Below, piece by piece: positions 5,678-13,300 of a DNA stretch of 17,012 bases; position 1 is the stretch's first letter, and each line of letters starts with the position of its first letter. The notes below the pieces were generated by a model that searched no databases, was not told the DNA's origin, and was given only the letters and a program-made list of their open reading frames with translations. The translations under genes were made by a program, and so were the position numbers. The DNA comes from Scatosoma sp045128175 (lineage in GTDB: Bacteria; Bacillota; Clostridia; Christensenellales; Borkfalkiaceae), in the NCBI GenBank assembly GCA_045128175.1, contig JBGVRF010000108.1, positions 1 to 17,012 of the forward strand, written 5' to 3'.

Positions 5678-6922
5678 ATTTTTATTTCTTACGTAATGGT
5701 CATACAATTCTTCCTGCGCAAAATGCATCTTGGTGAGATAGTTGGGCGCATTTTTCAGGAACATAAAATAAGAAGTTTCATTGGTAGCGATATCGAAAGC
5801 GTCGCCGCGTTTTAAGAAATCGTATTCAATATGTACGGAGTACATAGAGGACACGGGCTTGTTCAATGTAAACAGCTGACCGTTCACCGTGCCGTCGAAA
5901 GTGAAGCCGTTTTCGTCGTGTACCACGTGGGCGTTGCCGACGTCCAAAAAACCGACCCTTGTCGAATAATATTCCTCTACGCGCACGTCGTCCTCGAAAC
6001 GGTACGTGCCTGCGACGACCTCTTTTCTGACCTCCTCGCGCTCCCAGCGATACCAGTCGGGGATATGCGAAAAGCCCGCGTCCGTATTGACGCCCTTTAA
6101 GCGGCTGAGAGTATCCATTTCCCATTTCGCGCCACATTCTCCACACCAAAGGTGGATACCTGCGCTTTTGGTTTTAAATTCCGTATTACAAGCAGGACAT
6201 TTGTAAAGAATATGGTACAGTCCGTCCGCGCGCTGTTTGCATTTGATATGGTAACCTTTTTCCACCTGCCATTCGTATTCGTCTCGTTCAAACGCTTTTT
6301 CGATCCGAGCTTGGATCTCGTCGGCGGACAGTCGTTCCAGCTCTTCGGGAGTGAACAATACGTACAGATGCGCTTCCTGACGAATGCCGCGATAGGGATG
6401 CTTGCTCCACTGGGGCGAATTGATAAAGTTTCCGTACGCCTTGAACATTACGACGGGCACCTTTGCGTGTTTGCAAAGCTTGCCGAGTGCGTCGTCGAGG
6501 CGTTCGTTGATGCCGGCAAGCGAGAATCTTGCTTCGGGGTAGAGCGCGCAGGAATGTTTCTGTTTGTGCAGATACCGCAATATATGTTTCGCCGTCACGA
6601 CGTCATGGGTGAACTTGCGTTTGGGAATACCGCCGATGCCGTACATCAGCCAATCGCCGCGGCGGAATTCTTCGACGGACATGACCCAGCCCGTTGTGCG
6701 GGGCATCAGACCTTTAACAAGCATGGGAAAATCCATAAACGACGCATGGGTGGACAAGATCAGGTACGGACCTTTCAGTTTGCGCACGGCTTTGTCCGTT
6801 TTGACGTGGCCGTTGCAAAACAGCATATAAAAGGGCGCCGCGACGTATTCGACGAGCTTTAAATACCATTTTGGCTTGTTGGGCTTGCGGTACATATCGA
6901 ATCGTTTGGATTGCTTTTTCAT
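5672..6922 (-). CDS. PlsC-like glycerolipid acyltransferase with zinc ribbon
   Basis: A 416-residue protein. Residues about 40-210 form a PlsC/LPLAT-type acyltransferase domain: the catalytic HX4D box is H59-ASFM-D64, GGIPKRKF follows at about 97-104, and the second box is YPEARFS at 128-134 where the family usually has FPEGTRS. This supports transfer of a fatty acyl group to a lysophosphatidate-like acceptor at the inner membrane face; the true acceptor is unknown. A four-cysteine zinc ribbon follows (C241, C244, C259, C262; CPACN and CGECG), then a strand-rich region of about 130 residues. There is no clear membrane helix beyond a weakly hydrophobic stretch at about 23-37. The start is supported by GAGGAG at 6933-6928. 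It has its own promoter (7013-6985). Annotation as plsC would overstate what is known. Confidence 0.8.
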   Translation of the reverse strand: MKKQSKRFDMYRKPNKPKWYLKLVEYVAAPFYMLFCNGHVKTDKAVRKLKGPYLILSTHASFMDFPMLVKGLMPRTTGWVMSVEEFRRGDWLMYGIGGIPKRKFTHDVVTAKHILRYLHKQKHSCALYPEARFSLAGINERLDDALGKLCKHAKVPVVMFKAYGNFINSPQWSKHPYRGIRQEAHLYVLFTPEELERLSADEIQARIEKAFERDEYEWQVEKGYHIKCKQRADGLYHILYKCPACNTEFKTKSAGIHLWCGECGAKWEMDTLSRLKGVNTDAGFSHIPDWYRWEREEVRKEVVAGTYRFEDDVRVEEYYSTRVGFLDVGNAHVVHDENGFTFDGTVNGQLFTLNKPVSSMYSVHIEYDFLKRGDAFDIATNETSYFMFLKNAPNYLTKMHFAQEELYDHYVRNKNK

Positions 6923-6984
6923 AACGGCTCCTCGGTTGTTTTATGTTTTTTTTGGTTAAGATACTTCTCAATGTTTGTAATACT

Positions 6985-7013
6985 ATTATACAATAAAAAT
7001 CCTCAAAAAGCAA
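6985..7013 (-). promoter_or_regulatory. Promoter of the acyltransferase gene
   Basis: On the minus strand, TTGCTT (7013-7008), a 17-base spacer, then TATAAT (6990-6985). The -35 box lies inside the terminator hairpin of the upstream radA transcript. The predicted leader is about 55 bases. Confidence 0.65.
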
Positions 7014-7024
7014 GGCTTTTGAGG
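6994..7024 (-). terminator. Terminator of the rqcP-ispDF-radA operon
   Basis: On the minus strand, CCTCAAAAGC (7024-7015) pairs with GCTTTTTGAGG (7011-7001), with one bulged base and a 3-base loop, and is followed by ATTTTT. It lies about 70 bases after the radA stop. Confidence 0.8.
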
Positions 7025-7090
7025 AAAGTTTTTTAAAGAGTATTCGGCTATCGTTTTTATTGGTATAAAGACTTTATTTAGGGGCATCCG

Positions 7091-8485
7091 TCACTCGCGA
7101 CGCAAGCCGAGCGCCTTGATCATTTGCCCGACGTATTGGACGGGAACAAGTTCGATCTTTCCTTTATATTTTTCACACGCTTTCATGTTTTTGGCGGGCA
7201 GGATCACTCGTTTGAACCCTGTTTTGATACATTCGTTCACCCGCTTGTCGGCGTAGGTGACAGGTCTGATCTCGCCTGTTAAACCGACTTCACCGAATAG
7301 CGCGGTATATTTATCGATGGGGGTATCGCTTGCCGCCGAAGCGAGCGCGGCGCAGATGGCGAGGTCGACGGACGGCTCGTCCAGCTTGATGCCGCCCATG
7401 GCATTGATATATACGTCCGACGACCAGAAGGGGATACCGCAACGCTTTTCCAGCACCGCGATTAACACGACTAATTTATTATAGTCGACGCCGAGACTCA
7501 TTCTGCGGGGCTGTCCGTAAGGCGTTTTTGAAATAAGCGTCTGGATCTCGACGTTCATGCAGCGGTTGCCGCTTTCGGAGGGGGTGACGGAAGAACCTGC
7601 CGCCACGCCGCGCGTTTCCGAAAGGAAAATATCCGCGTAGTCGTTCACGCTTTTAATGCCCGTGTCCGTCATCTCGAATACGCCGACCTCCTGCGCCGAC
7701 CCGAAGCGGTTTTTCACCGCGCGGAGAAGCTTGTAATTGTCCTCCTGTTGTCCTTCGAAATATAACACCGTGTCCATAATATGCTCGAGAACTTTTGGCC
7801 CCGCCAACGAGCCTTCCTTCGTCACGTGTCCGATGATAAAGAAAGTAATATTTTGCGATTTTGCGATGCGCATCAGCTTCGCCGCACATTCACGTACCTG
7901 TCCGACAGAGCCGGCGGCTGAGGACAACGCTTCCGTGTATATCGCCTGTACGGAATCAATCACGACAAATTTACAATCGCCGAGGTTGGCTTCGATATCT
8001 TCCAAACAGGTTTCGTTTAACAGCAAAAGATTATCCGAATTTAACCCCAACCGTTCGCAACGCATTTTGACCTGCGAACAGCTTTCCTCGGCGGAAACGT
8101 AGAGGGTAGGCACCGATTGGGTCTGCGCAAGATGCGCGGAGACTTGTGTTAAAAGAGTAGACTTCCCGATGCCGGGATCGCCGCCGAGCAATACGAGCGA
8201 ACCGCGGACGATGCCGCCGCCGAGCACGGTGTCGAATTCGGAAATGCCGCTTTTCACGCGGTCGAATTTTTCATAACCGATCCTAGAGAGGGGCAGGGCA
8301 CGGGTCTTGATATCGGAAACGCCGCGTCGGTTGTCGAGCTTGGGTGTTTCTACTACGCGGACAAGTTCTTCCTGCATGGTGTTGAAATTGCCGCAATCGG
8401 GGCATTTTCCCAGCCATTTTGCCGCGACGTAACCGCATGAAGAACAAACGAATTGGCTAGTAGGGGTTTTGGTTTTGGGTGCCAT
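7091..8485 (-). CDS. radA: DNA repair ATPase RadA (Sms)
   Basis: RecA-like ATPase that helps process recombination intermediates by driving branch migration during repair. At 464 residues it has the normal family length. Domains in order: N-terminal C4 zinc finger (C14, C17, C28, C31 in the CSSCGY...KWLGKCPDC pattern); Walker A GDPGIGKST at 102-110; Walker B KFVVIDSVQ at 172-180; the RadA-specific KNRFG at 258-262; and a C-terminal Lon-protease-like domain. The ATG at 8485 is preceded by AAGGAG. It lies 85 bases downstream of ispDF with no clear promoter between, so it is probably the last gene of rqcP-ispDF-radA. Many Firmicutes keep radA close to ispD and ispF in the clpC-radA-disA-ispD-ispF cluster; here disA is absent from between them. 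Confidence 0.97.
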   Translation of the reverse strand: MAPKTKTPTSQFVCSSCGYVAAKWLGKCPDCGNFNTMQEELVRVVETPKLDNRRGVSDIKTRALPLSRIGYEKFDRVKSGISEFDTVLGGGIVRGSLVLLGGDPGIGKSTLLTQVSAHLAQTQSVPTLYVSAEESCSQVKMRCERLGLNSDNLLLLNETCLEDIEANLGDCKFVVIDSVQAIYTEALSSAAGSVGQVRECAAKLMRIAKSQNITFFIIGHVTKEGSLAGPKVLEHIMDTVLYFEGQQEDNYKLLRAVKNRFGSAQEVGVFEMTDTGIKSVNDYADIFLSETRGVAAGSSVTPSESGNRCMNVEIQTLISKTPYGQPRRMSLGVDYNKLVVLIAVLEKRCGIPFWSSDVYINAMGGIKLDEPSVDLAICAALASAASDTPIDKYTALFGEVGLTGEIRPVTYADKRVNECIKTGFKRVILPAKNMKACEKYKGKIELVPVQYVGQMIKALGLRRE

Positions 8486-8570
8486 AGGTTCTCCTTATAA
8501 AGATTGATTTGGAGGATTGATTCGCTGAAAAAATAAAAACGAGGGTAGCAGGTATGCGTTGAGGTTTATT

Positions 8571-9710
8571 TTATCGTGACAACAATACGTAAGCGTGGAC
8601 GGTGATACCCTTGCCTTCGCCGACGTAGCCAAGACCTTCGTTTGTGCCCGCGGCGATGCCTATCGTTATCGGATCGACGTGGAGAACGGCGGACAATCCA
8701 TTCCGCATTTCTTCTATATATTTCGCCAAACGGGGTTTTTCCGCCTGTATCGCCACCGACAGGTTTTTGACCGAAAAGCTCTGTTCACGAAGCATTTTAA
8801 CGACCGTCGCCAGCATCTGCATCGAATCGGCGTTTTTCCATTCTTCGTCCGTGTCGGGAAAATAATACCCGATATCGCGAAGGCCCGCCGCCGACAGTAA
8901 CGCGTCCATGACTGCGTGAACAAGTACGTCGCCGTCGCTGTGCGCGATCAGGCCGCTTTCGGAGGGGATCTTCACGCCCGCTAATACGATGTGGTCCTGC
9001 GGTTTACCGAACGCGTGGGTGTCCACGCCGTACCCGCAACGGGCGTAGCGGTCGGAAAAATCTTCGGCGTACGTCAGCTTTATATTATCGCGCGCACCCG
9101 TGCAAAGCCGGGGAGCGCCGCAAAACCGCGCGAACACGGAAGAATCGTCCGTGTACGTCCGATCGTTCAGCTCGAAGGCGCGTTCGTAGGCGTAGAGTAT
9201 GTTTTCGCGGAAAAAGCCCTGTGGGGTTTGAATTTGCGCTAAACTGTCGCGCGGAGGCGTATTAACGATCTTTCCGTCCTTGACGGTGGCGATCGTGTCG
9301 CGGCAGGGGATACTGCATACGCCGCTGCCATACGTCTTGACGCTGTGGATACAATCCTCGATGACCTTTTGCGTTACGTACGGACGCGCGCCGTCGTGGA
9401 TGAGAACGATGTCCGATTTCGCCGCTTTTAACGCATTATAAACGGAATGTGATCTGTCCTCGCCGCCTTCAACGATCGCGATACGGTCGTCGCCGTTGCA
9501 GAAAAAGGATTCGATTATGGGTTTGTCCTGCGGGGAAACGGATATAATAATTTCGTCAATCGCAGGAATGGCAAAGGCGCGGAGAACACGGGAAAAAGCC
9601 GATTCTCCTATAGGTTGGATGGGGATAAACATCTTGTTTGTATCAAAACCTGCGCGTTGACCTTTTCCTGCGGCGCAGATGATGGCGCAGACGGAATATG
9701 AGGAAGTCAT
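8571..9710 (-). CDS. ispDF: Bifunctional IspD/IspF (MEP pathway)
   Basis: A fused enzyme for two steps of the MEP isoprenoid pathway: MEP cytidylyltransferase (EC 2.7.7.60) and MEcPP synthase (EC 4.6.1.12). IspD occupies about residues 1-222: AAGKGQRAG at 13-21, K26, GGEDRSHSV at 82-90, HDGARP at 105-110, QTPQGF at 161-166 and TDDSS at 187-191. IspF follows from about 224: metal ligands D230 and H232 (GVDTH), HSDGDV at 257-262, H265, and DIGYYFPDTD at 279-288. All catalytic landmarks are present in both halves, so both activities are expected. IspDF fusions are known in several lineages. The start overlaps the rqcP stop as ATGA (9710-9707), with no strong ribosome binding site of its own, suggesting translational coupling. 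Confidence 0.97.
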   Translation of the reverse strand: MTSSYSVCAIICAAGKGQRAGFDTNKMFIPIQPIGESAFSRVLRAFAIPAIDEIIISVSPQDKPIIESFFCNGDDRIAIVEGGEDRSHSVYNALKAAKSDIVLIHDGARPYVTQKVIEDCIHSVKTYGSGVCSIPCRDTIATVKDGKIVNTPPRDSLAQIQTPQGFFRENILYAYERAFELNDRTYTDDSSVFARFCGAPRLCTGARDNIKLTYAEDFSDRYARCGYGVDTHAFGKPQDHIVLAGVKIPSESGLIAHSDGDVLVHAVMDALLSAAGLRDIGYYFPDTDEEWKNADSMQMLATVVKMLREQSFSVKNLSVAIQAEKPRLAKYIEEMRNGLSAVLHVDPITIGIAAGTNEGLGYVGEGKGITVHAYVLLSR

Positions 9711-9949
9711 AAGACTACCTCGTATAAGGACGACGCTTCCTCCTTTTTGACCGTTTCCTTAACGTTGAGAACGCGGACCTTGAGGCTGCCCGAGGCGTAC
9801 AGCACCTCGATGACGTCGCCGATCTTGACGGCGGTCGAAGGCTTCGCCGCTTTGCCGTTGATCAGCACTTTTTCTTCGTCGCACGCTTCTTGTGCCACCG
9901 TACGGCGTTTAAGGATGCGGGAGACCTTTAAAAATTTATCGATACGCAT
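9707..9949 (-). CDS. rqcP: S4-domain RNA-binding protein RqcP (YabO/Hsp15 family)
   Basis: An 80-residue protein, almost entirely an S4 RNA-binding fold: MRIDKFLKVSRILKRRTVAQ at the start, the VLINGKAAK turn and GDVIEV strand in the middle, and a KKEEASSLYEVV tail. It closely resembles Bacillus subtilis RqcP (YabO), which binds obstructed 50S subunits and works with RqcH in adding alanine tails to stalled nascent chains. A paralogous Hsp15-type role is the alternative. The ATG at 9949 is preceded by AAGGAG. It is the first gene of the minus-strand operon and overlaps ispDF by 4 bases. It is probably transcribed from the promoter at 10228-10200, giving a leader of about 244 bases. Confidence 0.9.
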   Translation of the reverse strand: MRIDKFLKVSRILKRRTVAQEACDEEKVLINGKAAKPSTAVKIGDVIEVLYASGSLKVRVLNVKETVKKEEASSLYEVVL

Positions 9950-10032
9950 ATGTTTTCTCCTTTATACATGGGCTTTATACACGAGGATACGGACAGTTTT
10001 ACCGCCGTTTGTAAAAAAAACGCAAAAAAATA

Positions 10033-10054
10033 AAAATCGCTTTCAAAATCGCTT
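10033..10054 (+). repeat. Direct repeat AAAATCGCTT x2 at the rpoB -35 box
   Basis: The 10-mer occurs at 10033-10042 and 10045-10054 (12-base period); the second copy overlaps the first two bases of the -35 box. A-tracts at 10013-10020, 10024-10030 and 10032-10036 lie just upstream. This could be an UP element raising promoter strength, an activator or repressor site, or both. Confidence 0.5.
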
Positions 10055-10081
10055 GACATCTTCCAAAACATCGGATATAAT
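10053..10081 (+). promoter_or_regulatory. Consensus SigA promoter of rpoBC
   Basis: TTGACA (10053-10058), a 17-base spacer, then TATAAT (10076-10081): exact matches in both boxes. The predicted start is near 10088, leaving a leader of about 248 bases. Confidence 0.88.
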
Positions 10082-10087
10082 TAGATA

Positions 10088-10335
10088 ATGTATCATTATG
10101 CTTATCATGGCGTAATGCCGCTTGACGACGGATTTTTGAGCGGAAAACTCTCCGAAAAAAACGTCGGAAAACGACCTTTGAAAACCGCTTGTCGTATACA
10201 TTATACCGCAAACGGGGCGAAATGTAAAGCATAAAAATACGAAAATTCCAAATCAAGACAAAATTTCGATTTTTATCGATGAAAAGATATACTCGGTAGA
10301 TCGCCTAAAAAATTTGTAAGGAGCAAAACCAACAG
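10088..10335 (+). other. Long rpoB 5' leader and divergent gap
   Basis: The 9950-10335 gap holds both gene promoters. The rpoB leader is AT-rich with A-runs and only small hairpins, for example GGC/GCC at about 10109-10119 and TCGAT/ATCGA at about 10266-10279. I recognise no known riboswitch or ribosomal-protein leader fold. A second -10-like TATACT at 10288-10293, without a good -35, might give a shorter transcript. The ribosome binding site AAGGAG is at 10318-10323, 12 bases before the ATG. Confidence 0.5.
10200..10228 (-). promoter_or_regulatory. Promoter of rqcP-ispDF-radA, facing the rpoB promoter
   Basis: On the minus strand, TTTACA (10228-10223), a 17-base spacer, then TATAAT (10205-10200). 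The predicted start is near 10193. The -10 lies in the small inverted repeat GTATA-N3-TATAC (about 10194-10206). No better minus-strand promoter is seen nearer rqcP; a TATAAA at 9979-9974 lacks a -35. Confidence 0.75.
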
Positions 10336-13300
10336 ATGGATTTACCTATTCAAAAGTATGGCAAGACCGAACGAAGAAAATTCGGTAAGATCAACGAAGT
10401 TATCGACATTCCCGATCTCGTTGAAATCCAGAAAGACAGCTACAATACCTTCATCGAAGAGGGTATCAGCGAGGTGTTCGAGGACTTTTCTCCGATCACC
10501 GACTACTCCGACCATTTTGAGCTCTATTTCTTAGAGCACAGATTTGGCGATAAACCCAAGTACGACGAAAAAGAATGTCGTACGCGCGACGCTACGTATG
10601 CGCTTCCCCTTCGCGTCAAGGTCCGCCTTGTCAACAAGGTGAAAAACGAAGTACTCGATCAGGAAGTATTCATGGGCGATCTGCCTTTGATGACCGAAAA
10701 CGGTGCGTTTATCATCAACGGTGCGGAGCGTGTTATCGTTTCCCAGCTCGTTCGTTCGCCCGGCGTTTACAACGCGTCCAGCAAGGATAAGACGGGTAAA
10801 GAAATGTTCGCGACCACTGTTATGCCTAACCGCGGCGCGTGGCTCGAGCTCGAACAGGACTCGCAGGACGCCCTTTACGTGCGTGTGGACAGAAAGAAAA
10901 AGCTTTGTATCACGGTGCTGTTGCGTGCGCTCGGCTTCGGGTCCAATCGCGCGATCGAGGATCTGTTCCCCGGCGATAAGATCATTGCTTCTACGCTTGC
11001 AAAAGATACGGCAAAGAGCGAATCGGACGGTTTGTACGAGCTGTATCGTCGTCTCCGTCCCGGTGAAGCGCCCACGGAAGATTCCGTAAGAGCGCACCTT
11101 TTCAATTTGTTCTTCGATCCCCGCCGTTACGATATCGCAAAAGTGGGCAGATACAAATATAATAAGAAGCTCAACCTTGCATACCGTTTGCCCGGTTGCA
11201 GAGTCGCAGATGCGGTCGTGAATCCCGAAACGGGCGAGATCCTTGCGCAGGCAGGGGAAAAGATCTCCGAAACGAAAGCGAAAGAGATCCAGAACTGCGG
11301 TGTGAACGAGCTGTTCGTACTTGTGGACGACCCCGAGGACGGCGAGATCCGTCATAAGATCATCGCGAACAATACGGTGGACTTTTCGGCAATTTCCGAC
11401 ATCCCCGTACAGGCGAGAGCGAAAGATTTCGGTCTGCTTCCCACCGTTTATTATCCCAACTACAAATTTTCCAAATTGATCGCAGAGGAATGTGCAAATC
11501 TGACCGTGGAAGAGGTTGCGGAAAAATACGTCGACGATATCGACGCGCTTTACTATACGCACGAAAAACCCGAAGAGCCGGATGAAAAGCCCGAAGAAAA
11601 GAAGAACAGGGAAAAGAGACGTGACAACCGTCGTAAGTTTGTTGCGGCTTGTAAGTTGTTTCACGAGATCCTCGGTAGCGAGCATCCCGTTCCCACAAAG
11701 GCGCAGAAGAAGGAAATGCGTCCGCTTATCGACAAGCTTTGCCATAAGCACGTTACGGTAGACGATATCGTCGCGTCCATTTCCACCAACCTCGACCTTA
11801 AATACGGCATTGGTACCATCGACAATATCGACCACCTCGGCAACCGTCGTGTGCGTTCGGTAGGGGAACTGCTTCAAAACCAGCTCCGCGTCGGTATCGC
11901 TCGTCTGGAAAGATTGATCAAAGAAAGAATGGCGACGCAGGATCCCATGGAGATCACGCCGTCCGCGCTTATCAATATCAGACCCGTTTCCGCGGTCATT
12001 CGCGAATTTTTCGGATCCTCTCAGCTGTCCCAGTTCATGGACCAGACCAACCCTATTGCCGAGCTCACGCACAAGCGTAAGCTTTCTGCGCTCGGTCCCG
12101 GCGGTCTGAACAGAGACCGCGCGACTTTCGAAGTCCGAGATATCCACCATACGCACTATGGCCGTATGTGTCCTATCGAAACCCCCGAAGGTCAGAACAT
12201 CGGTCTTATCACGTCGCTTGCTACTTTTGCGAAGGTAAACGAATACGGCTTCATCATGAGCCCGTACCGTCGCGTGGACAAGGCGACCGGTATCGTTACC
12301 AAGCACGTTGACTACCTCACCGCAGACGAAGAAGATAAATATATCGTCGCACAGGCAAACGAACCCCTCGACGAAGAGGGCAAGTTCGTCAACGAGCGCG
12401 TCGGCTGCCGTCATAAGAACGATATTACGGAGATGCCCCGCGAAAAGATGGACTACATGGACGTATCGCCCAAACAGCTCGTCTCCGTCGCGGCAGCGCT
12501 GATTCCTTTCCTGGAAAACGACGATACCAACCGTGCCCTCATGGGCTCGAACATGCAACGTCAGGCAGTTCCTCTGCTCAAGACGGAATCCGCGATCGTT
12601 GCGACGGGTATTGAAAGCTCTATTGCGCAGTATTCCGGCGTTATCGTCACCGCAAAAGAAGCGGGCGTCGTCGTCGGTTGCTCGTCCAATCTCATCCGTA
12701 TTAAAGAGGACGACGGTACCCTTCGCGATTATCCTTTGAAGAAATTCGAGCGTTCCAACGCAGGTACCTGTCTTAACCAGCGTCCCATCGTTTCCACGGG
12801 CGACAGAGTGTTCAAGGGCGAGATCATCGCCGACGGTCCTTCGACCAACAACGGCGAGCTTGCGCTCGGTAAAAACATTCTCATCGGCTATATGGAATGG
12901 GAAGGCTATAACTACGAGGACGCAATTTTGCTGTCCGAGAAATTGGTGCAGGACGACGTATTCACGTCTATCCACATCGAAGAATACGAAACGGAAGCGA
13001 GAGATACCAAGCTCGGTCCCGAAGAGATCACGCGTGATATTCCCAACGTCGGTGACGACGCTTTGAAAGATCTCGACGAAGACGGTATCATTCGAATCGG
13101 TGCGGAAATCCAAAGCGGAGATATCCTCGTCGGTAAAGTTTCCCCGAAGGGCGAAGCAGAACTTACGCCCGAAGAAAGACTGCTCCGCGCGATCTTCGGC
13201 GAAAAGTCGAGAGAAGTGCGTGATACGTCCTTGAAGGTTCCTCACGGCGAAGGCGGCGTCGTCGTAGACGTTAAAGTGTTCACGAGAGAGAACAAGGACG

